Numbered from the stretch's first letter, positions 17,910-25,928 are shown. The stretch: 64,000 bases of DNA from Affinundibacterium fentianense (GCF_018139545.1 NZ_JAGSPJ010000003.1:248001-312000), one strand, 5' to 3'. Translations and numbers: made by a program. Notes: a model not told the origin generated them from the sequence alone.

Positions 17910-18254
17910 ATGAAAACACACCCTATTCAAAACAGCGACGGCACTTTGAGAGGCTTTGAAATTTCAAGTACTTGGGTTTTATTTTGGCCACTGTTAAAAG
18001 TTCTGAAATCTGTTGAGGGTGTGTCTGAAGTCAAACGGCAATGGTTTAACGAAGATCGAGTAATATTTAAGTACTTTAACGTTCCCGCAGTTATTAACGA
18101 GCCTTGGGGGGACAACAGTAGATATTGGGTTGGCTTACAAGAACCTGATGTCCATCCCAGCATTGATATCTCGCCGTTAAGGCTGGCTTTTGAAAACTAC
18201 TCGGGCTTTACAATTTTTTATCTAACTAAAAAGGTGCCAAGTAATGGCATATAA
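17910..18254 (+). CDS. Cassette 4: uncharacterised 114-aa protein
   Basis: No named family was recognised. A compact alpha/beta-looking protein without signal peptide; FEISSTWVLFWPLLKVL near residue 16 looks like a buried helix. The best landmark is the stretch NEPWGDNSRYWVG (about residues 63-75) followed by SIDISPLRLAF. The start follows attC3 by six bases, and the stop codon overlaps the left core of attC4, the usual tight cassette packing. Confidence 0.7.
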   Translation: MKTHPIQNSDGTLRGFEISSTWVLFWPLLKVLKSVEGVSEVKRQWFNEDRVIFKYFNVPAVINEPWGDNSRYWVGLQEPDVHPSIDISPLRLAFENYSGFTIFYLTKKVPSNGI

Positions 18255-18335
18255 CAAGCCGCTCAAATCGCTTCCTTCGGTCGCTCGGACTTTGCTACGC
18301 TACGCTTCGCAAAGCCTTTTAGCTCGGCGTTACGA
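18249..18335 (+). other. attC site 4
   Basis: Left core ATATAAC (18249-18255) overlaps the stop codon; right core GTTACGA (18329-18335), one base off consensus. Inner arms GCTTCC..GGTCGC and GCTACGCTACGC allow a stem. Confidence 0.8.
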
Positions 18336-18347
18336 GTCAGTACGCGT

Positions 18348-18623
18348 ATGAGAAAAGAATTAGTCGAAATACTGTCTGATGCGTCGAATAATGCGGTGCT
18401 CAGACACCCGAATAGGAGTTTTCCAGGATCGCTGATTCAGGGCGACTCTTTACATGCGCTAATTTGTGACGTGGACGAAGCCAAGCGTGAACTGAATTTG
18501 AAAAATTTTGAAGAAGTGTCAGAAATTTTGGGCGGCATTTCGGAAGCTTTACATGAGCGCATGAGGGTCTATAAAGCGGCATTGAAGGAGAACAGCATTG
18601 CTCTACCATTTAACGACTCATAA
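18348..18623 (+). CDS. Cassette 5: uncharacterised 91-aa protein (DUF6959-like)
   Basis: A small acidic helical protein. The N-terminal half (NNAVLRHPNRSFPG-LIQGD-L) resembles a family of short bacterial proteins I recall as DUF6959, of unknown function. The C-terminal half is a predicted helix bundle. No signal peptide or membrane segment. Cassette gene between attC4 and attC5; the family name is tentative. Confidence 0.65.
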   Translation: MRKELVEILSDASNNAVLRHPNRSFPGSLIQGDSLHALICDVDEAKRELNLKNFEEVSEILGGISEALHERMRVYKAALKENSIALPFNDS

Positions 18624-18671
18624 CACGGCGCTCGACGCCCACGCGCTGCGTGGGTCAGCTTGGCGTTGTGC
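18618..18671 (+). other. attC site 5
   Basis: Short site (54 bp) with left core TCATAAC overlapping the stop codon and right core GTTGTGC (18665-18671). The centre ACGCGCTGCGTG is a tight hairpin, with CGGCGCT..AGCTTGGCG arms. Confidence 0.75.
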
Positions 18672-18711
18672 ACCAAACCAATAACTAACACTTAATTATT
18701 TGGAGGGTAAA

Positions 18712-19017
18712 ATGAGTTTTTTAAAAAAAATTTTCGGTTTTGCTTTTTATGTACTCATGGGGTATATCTGGATTAATTGGTCCTGGTCTAATCAAGATAA
18801 GTGGTGGGGTACTCCAGTAATATGGTTTTTCATTTTTATGTGGTTCATCGGATTCCCATGGCTTTGGTGGGAAGAGGGTAAGGAAAAGAGGGCATTTAAT
18901 CGAGAACAACGAGAATATAAAAAATGTAATTGGTGCAATAAGCAATTTCAATGGATTGATTCGGGGTCTCGTTACCACTGCTGTCAACGCTGCGAAATAG
19001 AGAGTTCCAAGCGTTAG
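18712..19017 (+). CDS. Cassette 6: membrane protein with C-terminal zinc-ribbon
   Basis: A 101-aa protein of unknown function. Two hydrophobic segments (about residues 8-24 and 33-51) are rich in Trp and Phe. A charged linker and a C-terminal CxxC...CxxC pair (KCNWCNKQF and CCQRC) follow and would bind one zinc ion. The start at 18712 has GGAGG seven bases upstream; an in-frame TTG at 18700 lies inside that ribosome site and was rejected. Inner membrane location is inferred. Confidence 0.75.
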   Translation: MSFLKKIFGFAFYVLMGYIWINWSWSNQDKWWGTPVIWFFIFMWFIGFPWLWWEEGKEKRAFNREQREYKKCNWCNKQFQWIDSGSRYHCCQRCEIESSKR

Positions 19018-19024
19018 AGGACAT

Positions 19025-19078
19025 GCACAACTCAACAATCGACTCGGACGTTTTGCGCCCGTCATTTCTACGTTAGAT
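19025..19078 (+). other. attC site 6 (left core uncertain)
   Basis: The right core GTTAGAT (19072-19078) is exact. The left core is less clear; GCACAAC (19025-19031) and ACTCAAC (19030-19036) both fit RYYYAAC loosely. The arms CGGACG and CGCCCGTC give a partial stem. Confidence 0.65.
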
Positions 19079-19083
19079 TGCTC

Positions 19084-19473
19084 ATGAGAATCTCGTACGA
19101 TCAGACTTTTCAAACACCACTAGCTGATATTGGCGCGGAACTCGTACGAATGATCAAGGACCGCGACTACATTCTGATTGCAGAACGCTTTGGTTACGCG
19201 AAAGCGTTTGATAGGCCGCTCGCTGAAGCAATTGCTACCGATATTGATTTTTGCCATATTGAAGAAGGACGAACCGCGGTTATCAGCCTAGCTAATGAAG
19301 CACGCATACTTGTGAAGTATTTTAAACAGCCAAATAGTTCTAATCTCTTCGGGCTGGTGGAGTGTTTCTTGCCGCTCGAGCAAGACGCTGGTGAGTTGTT
19401 GGCAGAACTCATTATTACTATCAAAGACCAAGAATTTTACGTGTGTCTCGAAGATGTCTCGTATATAGCCTAA
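19084..19473 (+). CDS. Cassette 7: uncharacterised 129-aa protein
   Basis: No family was recognised. An acidic cytosolic protein with an N-terminal helical region (QTPLADIGAELVRMIKDRDY) and a strand-rich C-terminal half. The ATG at 19084 lies six bases after the attC6 core; a TTG six bases earlier overlaps the core and was not used. Its stop codon lies inside the left core of attC7. Confidence 0.7.
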   Translation: MRISYDQTFQTPLADIGAELVRMIKDRDYILIAERFGYAKAFDRPLAEAIATDIDFCHIEEGRTAVISLANEARILVKYFKQPNSSNLFGLVECFLPLEQDAGELLAELIITIKDQEFYVCLEDVSYIA

Positions 19474-19557
19474 CAGGATAGTCGACCAGACTGGCCATAG
19501 TCTGGTTCAGTATGTTGTTAATTTGTGTGTGGCCATCCGCTCACTGTTGCGTTATAT
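19468..19557 (+). other. attC site 7
   Basis: Left core GCCTAAC (19468-19474), exact, overlaps the stop codon; right core GTTATAT (19551-19557). The inner arms CCAGACT and AGTCTGG near 19486-19503 form a strong hairpin. Confidence 0.88.
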
Positions 19558-19575
19558 CTAAAGGAGTAAACCAAA

Positions 19576-19986
19576 ATGCCAATGATTCCGAGTTTTTTTG
19601 CAGCGGCAACATACACCGCTCTTAAGTTGGGGGGATATTACTGCTTTGGAACGGTGGCAAATAAAAAACTAGAACAGAATTTTCCACCGTTAAAATTTGC
19701 GTTTATTAAAGTGGCGAGCGGATTCGTTGGAGGGTTCCTTTTTTTGCTGGCATTTTCCGCACTTGTTGGAAAGCGTGATCCTTCTGACTTTGAAATGCTT
19801 TTAATTCTATTTCCAGTCAGATATATTATTTGGCTCATTGTCTTAGGGCGTTGTTATAAGCTATTTGAACGTAGGTTGATTTTGGTTTTCGCCAGTTTAT
19901 TGGGAACTTTTGTCTCTTATTTCCTCGACTTTATTATGTGGGTGTTATTCGGCATATTACCTGGAATGGAGATGGGGATTTGTTGA
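19576..19986 (+). CDS. Cassette 8: small integral membrane protein
   Basis: A 136-aa protein of unknown function with about four membrane segments: an N-terminal one, one near residues 46-63, one near 72-90 and a C-terminal pair. Its start is set by AAGGAG nine bases upstream, an unusually good ribosome site for a cassette gene. It is followed within 67 bp by another small membrane protein, with only a degenerate attC between them. Confidence 0.75.
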   Translation: MPMIPSFFAAATYTALKLGGYYCFGTVANKKLEQNFPPLKFAFIKVASGFVGGFLFLLAFSALVGKRDPSDFEMLLILFPVRYIIWLIVLGRCYKLFERRLILVFASLLGTFVSYFLDFIMWVLFGILPGMEMGIC

Positions 19987-20039
19987 GGTACTTTTCGAAT
20001 CACTTAAAATCATTACGGGTGCACAATTCAACATTAAGT
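19984..20039 (+). other. Possible degenerate attC site 8
   Basis: ATTAAGT (20033-20039) may be a decayed right core, with G of GTT changed to A as in attC13. No consensus left core is present near the stop codon. If this is not an attC, the two membrane proteins on either side form one two-gene cassette. Confidence 0.3.
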
Positions 20040-20053
20040 TTCAATGAATCCAA

Positions 20054-20323
20054 ATGAGTGATCTCAAAAAAAACAAAATTACTTGGACTTGGCAACGAGT
20101 TTTTTCCGCAGTGCTTGCCTTATTGGGAATTGTGCCAACATTGATCTTTCTTAGTCATGTAATCGTCACCGGAACTTGGCCTTCCTTAACAACTATTTGG
20201 GTCAGTTTCGTTGCGAGCCCGGTGGGATCGTATTTTTTTGGATGTTACGCATTAACTGGAATCCTTCCGAAATTTATGCAACATAAAAACATAACAGGTC
20301 AATCCAGAGAGAATCGCACATGA
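20054..20323 (+). CDS. Cassette 8b/9: small two-helix membrane protein
   Basis: An 89-aa protein with two hydrophobic segments (about residues 17-37 and 47-70) and charged ends. No family was recognised. No strong ribosome site is seen before ATG 20054, which fits translation coupled to, or dependent on, the preceding cassette gene. Confidence 0.6.
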   Translation: MSDLKKNKITWTWQRVFSAVLALLGIVPTLIFLSHVIVTGTWPSLTTIWVSFVASPVGSYFFGCYALTGILPKFMQHKNITGQSRENRT

Positions 20324-20378
20324 CTAATTTACATAGATTTTTGACCGTCGTGGCGATCTCGTCCTTTAAGCGTTAGAT
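20322..20378 (+). other. attC site 9
   Basis: Right core GTTAGAT (20372-20378) is exact. The left core GACTAAT (20322-20328) overlaps the stop codon and is one base off the AAC end. The GACCGTCG..CGATCTCGTC arms form a short stem. Confidence 0.7.
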
Positions 20379-21081
20379 GGCAATGCCAACGCTAGTACTA
20401 CTTCCAGGGATGGATGGAACAGGCGATCTGTTCGCACCTTTCTTGGAAGCTCTTGGAGACCAATTCAAGACTCAAGTCGTCCGCTATCCGACTGACCAGG
20501 AGCTTGGCTACGACGAGCTGTTGGCGCTCACGCGGCGTTTTCTTCCTATCGACGAACCCTACATCGTTCTTGGTGAGTCCTTCTCTGGTCATATTGCCAT
20601 CTCACTCGCTGCGGAGGCCCCTCCACTTTTGCGCGGGCTCATCCTGTGCTGCACTTTCGTCCGTAATCCTCGCCCCGCGTTAGAGCCACTCAAGAGTCTT
20701 CTTCCGTTTGTTCCGCTCCACTGGTCGCCATCCGCCGCACTCGGTTGGGCTTTGCTCGGCTCCTTTGGGTCAATCGCTCTCCGTGCTGCAATTGCGGGCG
20801 CCGTGCGGCGAGTCGCGCCGAAGGTTCTTCGAGCGAGGCTGCGTTCAGTTGCTTCAGTCGATGTGTCGGCCATGTTGGCTACTGTAAAGGTACCGTGTCT
20901 GTATTTGCGGGCGTCCCGTGATCGTATGGTGCCGGCTAGCGCCTCAGTGCATATCCAGGATGTATTGCCATTGGTCTCGGTGGTACAAATTAATGCGCCG
21001 CACTGCCTATTGCAGGCAGAGCCAGCACAGGCCGCTAGGGTCGTTTCATCGTTTGTCAGCGAGGTTCAAGGCGCCCTCTGA
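20377..21081 (+). CDS. Cassette 10: alpha/beta hydrolase
   Basis: A 234-aa protein of the alpha/beta hydrolase fold. LLPGMDGTGDLF (about residues 8-19) forms the oxyanion region and GESFSG (about 67-72) is the nucleophile elbow with the catalytic Ser. SRDRMVPA near 186 supplies the Asp and APHCLLQ near 210 the His, so the triad is complete. No signal peptide. The coding sequence is visibly more GC-rich than the surrounding cassettes, which suggests a different donor. Substrate unknown; an esterase or thioesterase-like role is plausible. The ATG overlaps the right core of attC9. Confidence 0.8.
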   Translation: MAMPTLVLLPGMDGTGDLFAPFLEALGDQFKTQVVRYPTDQELGYDELLALTRRFLPIDEPYIVLGESFSGHIAISLAAEAPPLLRGLILCCTFVRNPRPALEPLKSLLPFVPLHWSPSAALGWALLGSFGSIALRAAIAGAVRRVAPKVLRARLRSVASVDVSAMLATVKVPCLYLRASRDRMVPASASVHIQDVLPLVSVVQINAPHCLLQAEPAQAARVVSSFVSEVQGAL

Positions 21082-21087
21082 CCAGTC

Positions 21088-21929
21088 GTATATGGACTCT
21101 CCCGAAAGTACAAGAAATTGATCAATAGATTTTTCGCTTCGAATAAGCCTGCTTCGACTATCCGGCATCTAATGTGGAATCTATTGTGTTCCGTGCCGAC
21201 ATGGAATCTGCGTGATCATTGCGCCACTCGCTAGTTTAAGAAACATCGGGGAGGAGAGAAGCTGCGGGAAGCGCAGTTTAAGCATGATTGGCGCTCAATG
21301 ATCTGGTTGCGTTCCGTTGTGCCATGATGGGTACAATCTCTACGCAAAGCTAGTGGGAAATCATTCCCTCAATTCTCAATGGGTGATTTAAGCTGGCATT
21401 GCAAACGAAGTCCTTTCTAATTTTTTATTCATACGTTGTATGGTTCCGTGGTCCTCGCCGTCACGTAGTGTTGTATAAGAAATGCTGACCAATTTATTGG
21501 CTAGTAGAGACGCCAATAGCGATCTTCCACAAAATTCAAACACTCCCGATGCGCTATACCAAAGCATTGAAGCGGCGAATCGATAGCGTCGACGGTCGCA
21601 AACAATACAGTCGAAGACTCGCAACCGTAGAACCTGTATTTGGCAATTTTCGCTACAACAAAAAGCTCGATCGTTTTACGCTACGTGGACAAAAGAAAAT
21701 GAATACGCAATGGCACCTTTACTGCCTCGTTCATAACATTGAAAAATTAGCGCATCATCGATACGCGATGTGAACAGAGAGGTTGAGAAGAAAGCTCAAA
21801 TTGCCCGCAGACTTGCCTCAGATAGCTGCTTTGTGGCACATTGCCACTTATGAAATTAAATTTTTACTAATCCTATGAAAACTTCAGAGACGCCAGTGCA
21901 TGCTTTGCTTGGTTTCTGGGTTTTTATAC
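21088..21929 (+). mobile_element. Non-autonomous IS1182-type element, copy 1 (inside an attC)
   Basis: This is the first of three similar blocks. The left end GTATATGGACTC and the complement of the right end, GTATAAAAACCC, give short imperfect terminal inverted repeats. The interior has no long gene, only the last 74 codons of an IS1182-family transposase (21549-21773). The block lies between the left and right halves of an attC. No target duplication is evident. Boundaries come from comparing the three copies and may be off by several bases. Confidence 0.65.
21549..21773 (+). pseudogene. IS1182-family transposase, C-terminal fragment
   Basis: The 74-residue frame contains RIDSVDGRKQYSRRLATVEP, then VFGN, followed by RFTLRGQKK and QWHLYCLVHNIEKLAH. 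This is the conserved C-terminal end of IS1182-type DDE transposases, which are usually 450-550 aa. The N-terminal catalytic part is absent, so it cannot act as a transposase. It is the only one of the three copies without the internal stop codon. Confidence 0.8.
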
Positions 21930-21966
21930 AGCTTCGTTGGGCGTAAAAACAGAAAAAAGGAAATAT

Positions 21967-22338
21967 ATGGAAAGTCGGAAAGTAAATAATTTAACTGTTT
22001 TTATCCCATCAAAAGACTTCTCAATAAGTTGTAAATTCTATGAAGATTTGGGTTTTCAAAAGACAGTTAGCAATGGCAACGCTTTTCGTTATGAAATAGA
22101 TGGTTTTGGTTTCTGGCTACAAGATTATTACGTAAAAGAATGGGCTGAAAATTGCATGCTTTGTTTGTATGTTGAAAATATTCAATCTTGGTATGAAAGA
22201 ATTAAGCAATTGAACCTACCCGAAAACTACGCTGGGCTTGCAAAGGTATATTCGGAACCGCATCAAGAACATGGGAGTTTAATCATGAATCTTGGTGATC
22301 CCTCGGGAGTTTTGTGGCATATATACCAAGGTGCCTAA
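21967..22338 (+). CDS. Cassette 11: glyoxalase/bleomycin-resistance fold (VOC) protein
   Basis: A 123-aa single-domain protein of the vicinal oxygen chelate superfamily. FIPSKDFSISCKFYEDLGF near residues 11-29 is the usual start of a beta-alpha-beta-beta-beta unit, and the end (GSLIMNLGDPSGVLWHIYQ) gives the last strands. The ATG at 21967 has AAAAAAGG six bases upstream; a TTG at 21937 lies in the attC core and was rejected. Function may be antibiotic sequestration or a small-molecule reaction; the sequence does not decide. Cassette gene between two element copies. Confidence 0.75.
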   Translation: MESRKVNNLTVFIPSKDFSISCKFYEDLGFQKTVSNGNAFRYEIDGFGFWLQDYYVKEWAENCMLCLYVENIQSWYERIKQLNLPENYAGLAKVYSEPHQEHGSLIMNLGDPSGVLWHIYQGA

Positions 22339-22344
22339 CAATTT

Positions 22345-23184
22345 GTATATGGACTCCTACCAAAGTACAAGAAATTAATCAGTAGTTTCGGCGCGTGAAA
22401 TAAGCCTGCTTCGACTATCCGGCATCTAATGTGGAATCTATTTTGTTCCGTGCCGACATGGAATCTGCGTGATCATTGCGCCACTCGCTAGTTTGAGAAA
22501 CATCGGGCAGGGGGAACTGGCTGAGGCGCAGTTTGAACATGATCGGCGTTCAATGACTTGCTTGCGTTCCGTTGTGCCATGATGGCTACAATCTCTACAG
22601 CAAAAGCTGTTGGGAAATTATTCTTTCAATTTGTTAGTGGTGATTCAAACAAGCATTGCATACGAAGTCCTCTCTAATTTTTTATTCATGCGTTGCACGG
22701 TTTCGTAGCCTTCGCAGTCACGCAGTGTTGTATAGCAAATGCTGACTAATTTGTGGGCTAGTAGAGACGCAAATAGCGATCTTCCACGAAATTCAAACAC
22801 TCCCGATGCGGTATACCAAAGCAAAGAAGCGGCGAATCGATAGCGTCGATGGTCGCAAACAATACGGTGGAAGATTCACAGTCGTCGAACTTGTATTTGG
22901 CAATTTTAGTTATTACTAAACGCTCGATCCCTTTACGCTGCGTGGGCAAAAGAAAGTGAATACGCAATGGCACCTTTACTGCCTCGTTCATAACATCGAA
23001 AAATTAGCGCATCATCGATACGCGATGTGAACAAAGAGGTTGAGAAGAAAGCACAAATCGCTCCCATACTTGCCTTAGATAGCAGCTTTGTGGCACATTG
23101 CTTTTTATGAAATAAAATTTTGTTCATCCCGTGAAATCTTCAGAATCGTCAGGATTTTGTTTGAATAGCTTTTGGGTTTTTTAC
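22345..23184 (+). mobile_element. Non-autonomous IS1182-type element, copy 2 (inside an attC)
   Basis: Similar to copy 1 over its whole length and nearly equal in size (840 bp). It has the same left end (GTATATGGACTC) and a right end TTTTTTAC followed by the attC end AGCTTCGTTAG. Its last ~80 bases differ more from copies 1 and 3 than those do from each other. It starts five bases after an intact attC left core. Confidence 0.65.
22806..23030 (+). pseudogene. IS1182-family transposase C-terminal fragment with stop codon (copy 2)
   Basis: Aligned codon for codon with the copy 1 fragment and of equal length, but codon 38 is TAA (22917-22919). The GNF--Y and QWHLYCLVHNIEKL stretches remain readable around the stop. 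Confidence 0.8.
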
Positions 23185-23246
23185 AGCTTCGTTAGTCCTC
23201 GTTGGGTAAGTCTCTCGCAATCCACATGTTAAAAGGGAACATCATT

Positions 23247-24461
23247 ATGCCAAAGCGCAACATCCCCATCGAAGCGTCTGAATTAAGGCCAGCAGCGCAG
23301 ATAAAAATTGCAACAGAGTCGTTTGAGCGAAGCGCTGAAAATGTGGACACTTATGCCACAAAGTACGGCTACGAGCCATGGCGCGTGAGGGTAATGGACG
23401 CCCAACGTTCGTCAGTTCACTTCGTGAATTTGATCAACAAAGATCCGTCGGAGTTGGCCTCTGCAACCTTACTTTTTCAGGCGAATGGTTACTCGTTTTC
23501 TACTGCCCACAACGCTTCGTGGAAGGATACGAAAGCCAAGATAGTTACACCTTACTCTGTGTTGATTGATGGAGAAGATATTCGTCCGTTAAGGAGGCGT
23601 TCAGCACAGCTCCTCTATGGGGAGATGCCGATTCATGCCTTCGATAGCTTTAGGTTGTTCGACATTATGTCCGCAGTCTCGCTCTGGTACTTTGAGAGGC
23701 GTGATTACGATGGAACACCTCTCCCAGAGAAAATATTCGTCAATCCCGTTCTGGGTTGCACTCTCCGTTGCAAGTCGTGTTCGAGGCTTCAGTTCCTAAA
23801 TAGAACCACCGAGTACTCTGAAAACCTTGAGAAAATTACCGCCGAAATCTCAGCACAGATTGAGAATAAAGACGATCTGAAAGTAGTGAATATTTCCACT
23901 GGAGCATTGCCAACTGCTGAAGAAGACCTCGAAATGTTTACAGCGATAATTGAAGCATTCCGTCGAAAGGAGTTTCACGCTGCTCGCTTCAGCATTCAAA
24001 CCGCAGCACTTTTTACACAGACTCAATTAAATAAGCTTAGGTCAATTGGCGTAGATAGATTTTCAGTAACCATGGACGGGACATCAGACAACGTATTGAA
24101 GCGGTTGTACAAGGCAAAAGGGCCTCAGACGATAGATGGCTATTCCAAGATGATTGAAGTTCTAGAAGATACATTTCCGAAGGTCGGTATACATATGATC
24201 CTAGGGCATGATTCAATGGACACGATAAAGCGAACGTCTGAGCGATTGGCGAGCCAAGGGAATGCGGCAGTTCACCACTACATCCCTAGAATCTTTCTTC
24301 CTAGTCAGTTCGCAATATTACATCCTGAAGCCATCAACATGGGGCTCGAATACTACGTTGCGATGAAGCGTTTTATCGACGACCTAAACGACGCTAGGAT
24401 GCCCAAGATGGATCTGTTGAATCCCTTCTACGGCCTCCAGCCAAACGAGTTTAGTGAATAG
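23247..24461 (+). CDS. Cassette 12: radical SAM protein of unknown function
   Basis: A 404-aa protein. The CxxxCxxC cluster motif is at residues 171, 175 and 178 (GCTLRCKSCSRLQF), followed by the expected betas and a VNISTGALP glycine region near 214-222. A late strand (MILGH) completes a partial TIM barrel. About 165 residues precede the cluster motif and match no domain I know. There is no extra Cys-rich SPASM end, so it is not an obvious peptide-maturing enzyme of that class. The ATG at 23247 has AAAGGGA about nine bases upstream and follows the attC core. At 1.2 kb it is the largest gene of the array. Substrate unknown. Confidence 0.75.
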   Translation: MPKRNIPIEASELRPAAQIKIATESFERSAENVDTYATKYGYEPWRVRVMDAQRSSVHFVNLINKDPSELASATLLFQANGYSFSTAHNASWKDTKAKIVTPYSVLIDGEDIRPLRRRSAQLLYGEMPIHAFDSFRLFDIMSAVSLWYFERRDYDGTPLPEKIFVNPVLGCTLRCKSCSRLQFLNRTTEYSENLEKITAEISAQIENKDDLKVVNISTGALPTAEEDLEMFTAIIEAFRRKEFHAARFSIQTAALFTQTQLNKLRSIGVDRFSVTMDGTSDNVLKRLYKAKGPQTIDGYSKMIEVLEDTFPKVGIHMILGHDSMDTIKRTSERLASQGNAAVHHYIPRIFLPSQFAILHPEAINMGLEYYVAMKRFIDDLNDARMPKMDLLNPFYGLQPNEFSE

Positions 24462-24527
24462 CCTAGTTGCCTTAACAGAAGAATGTACCGTTCTGGTGTT
24501 GGCAAGCGAAACGAGTCCTACCCTACA

Positions 24528-25352
24528 ATACATGGTCCCTCCAAAAAAAAGTACAAAAAATTAATCAATAGATTTAGCGCTTCGAATAAGCATGCTTCGA
24601 CTATCCTGCATCTAAAGTGGAATCTATTGTGTTCCGTGCCGACATGGAATCTGCGTGATCATTGCGCCACTCGCTACAAGCGACAGGCTTAAAGCTGCCG
24701 GAAGGGTTATCGGCGTTCAATGATCTGGTTGCGCTCCGTTGTGTCATGATGAGTACAATCTCTACGCAAAAGCTGGCGGGAAATCATGCTCTCGATTCTC
24801 AATGGGTGATTTAAGCTGGCATTGCAAACGAAGTCCTTTCTAATTTTTTATTCATACGTTGTATGGTTCCGTGGCCCTCGCCGTCACGTAGTGTTGTATA
24901 AAAAATGCTGACCAATTTATTGGCTAGTAGAGACGCCAATAGCGATCTTCCACAAAATTCAAATACTCCCGATGCGCTATACCAAAGCAATGAAGCGGCG
25001 AATCGATAGCGTCGATGGTCGCAAACAATACGGTGGAAGATTCACAATCGTCGAACTTGTATTTGGCAATTTTAGTTATTACTAAACGCTCGATCCCTTT
25101 ACGCTGCTTGGGCAAAAGAAAGTGAATACGCAATGGCACCTTTACTGCCTCGTTCATAACATCGAAAAATTAGCGCATCATCGATCTGCGATGTGAATAA
25201 AGAGTTCGAGAAGAAAGCTCAATTCGGCTCCCCACTTGCCTTAGATAGCAGCTTTGTGGCACATTGACACTTATGAAATTAAATTTTTACTAATCCTATG
25301 AAAACTTCAGAGACGCCAGTGCATGCTTTGCTTGGTTTTTGGGTCTTTATAC
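24528..25352 (+). mobile_element. Non-autonomous IS1182-type element, copy 3 (inside an attC)
   Basis: About 825 bp. The first ~400 bp and last ~150 bp are almost identical to copy 1. The transposase fragment in the middle follows copy 2, including its stop codon. The left end is more decayed (ATACATGGTCCC). The right end TTTATAC is followed by AGCTTCGTTAGAT, as in the other copies. Confidence 0.65.
24972..25196 (+). pseudogene. IS1182-family transposase C-terminal fragment with stop codon (copy 3)
   Basis: Same length as the other two copies, with TAA at codon 38 (25083-25085), exactly the position of the stop in copy 2. Confidence 0.8.
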
Positions 25353-25381
25353 AGCTTCGTTAGATTTCACGGAGGTTTCCC

Positions 25382-25927
25382 ATGCTCAGAATTATCGCCG
25401 CAATACTCATGCTCGGCCTAACGTCAAATGTTTGCTTCGCCGGCGAAGGGGACGATCAGGCCAACTCGTTCGCCAACATTTACGCATCGCTTTGCCTGAA
25501 GAACCTGTCGAATCTTGAGGCTCTCCGAGAAAAACTGAAGCCTATGCCAAAGCTTCCTCCGGAAAAGGCCGCGATGTTCCTCGCTGGTAACCCCGGCGAC
25601 GCTTGGCCCGTTCCGGACAAACACGGAACGTTTGTGCTTGCTCTTCCGAGTGGCAAAAATCTGTGCGTGGTGCATGTGAGAAGGGCAAACACAGAGGCCG
25701 TAAAGAAGCTATTCGCTGGACTGGTTTTAAACGCGCCATCCCCGCTTGTCGCTAAGCAAGTACGGAATGAGCAAGCGCAAACCATCGCAAATGGTCAGAC
25801 ACAAACCGTCGCCTATGAATGGTCAGTTCCAAACGCTCCCCGAAAGATGTTGTTCACTCTCACCACTGCTGCTTCGAATACCGCACAACTACAGGTGCTT
25901 GCTTCAGCCGCAATCATCGGCCAGTGA
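25382..25927 (+). CDS. Cassette 13: exported NMCC_0638-like protein
   Basis: A 181-aa protein with a Sec signal peptide (MLRIIAAILMLGLTSNVCFA, cleavage after CFA at about residue 20). The mature part has FANIYASLCLKNL, KLPPEKAAMFLAGNPGDAW, a second conserved Cys in KNLCVVHVRR, and an end (YEWSVPNAPRK) that I recall from the periplasmic NMCC_0638 family of unknown function. Its two Cys may form a disulfide. The start is fixed by GGAGG eight bases upstream. Cassette gene between element copy 3 and attC13. Confidence 0.7.
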   Translation: MLRIIAAILMLGLTSNVCFAGEGDDQANSFANIYASLCLKNLSNLEALREKLKPMPKLPPEKAAMFLAGNPGDAWPVPDKHGTFVLALPSGKNLCVVHVRRANTEAVKKLFAGLVLNAPSPLVAKQVRNEQAQTIANGQTQTVAYEWSVPNAPRKMLFTLTTAASNTAQLQVLASAAIIGQ

Positions 25928-25928
25928 A

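Larger units (their letters stand above)
21076..21942 (+). other. attC site 10, split by element copy 1
   Basis: The left part (CTCTGACCAGTC, from 21076) resembles the attC2 start GCCTAACCAGTC with one core base changed. The right part ends in GTTGGGC (21936-21942), an exact GTTRRRY core. The 842-bp element at 21088-21929 separates them. Confidence 0.6.
22333..23207 (+). other. attC site 11, split by element copy 2
   Basis: The left core GCCTAAC (22333-22339) is exact and overlaps the glyoxalase-like gene's stop. On the right, GTTAGTC (23191-23197) and GTTGGGT (23201-23207) both fit the right core. Element copy 2 (22345-23184) lies between. Confidence 0.7.
24470..25365 (+). other. attC site 12, split by element copy 3
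   Basis: The left core is CCTTAAC (24470-24476), one base off; about 50 bp of attC-like arm sequence follow before the element. The right core GTTAGAT (25359-25365) is exact. Confidence 0.6.

Noticed and set aside
22758-25157. Minus-strand ORFs of 77 aa repeated at 22758 and 24924
   Set aside because: They are antisense to the IS1182 transposase fragment in element copies 2 and 3; they recur only because the element does.
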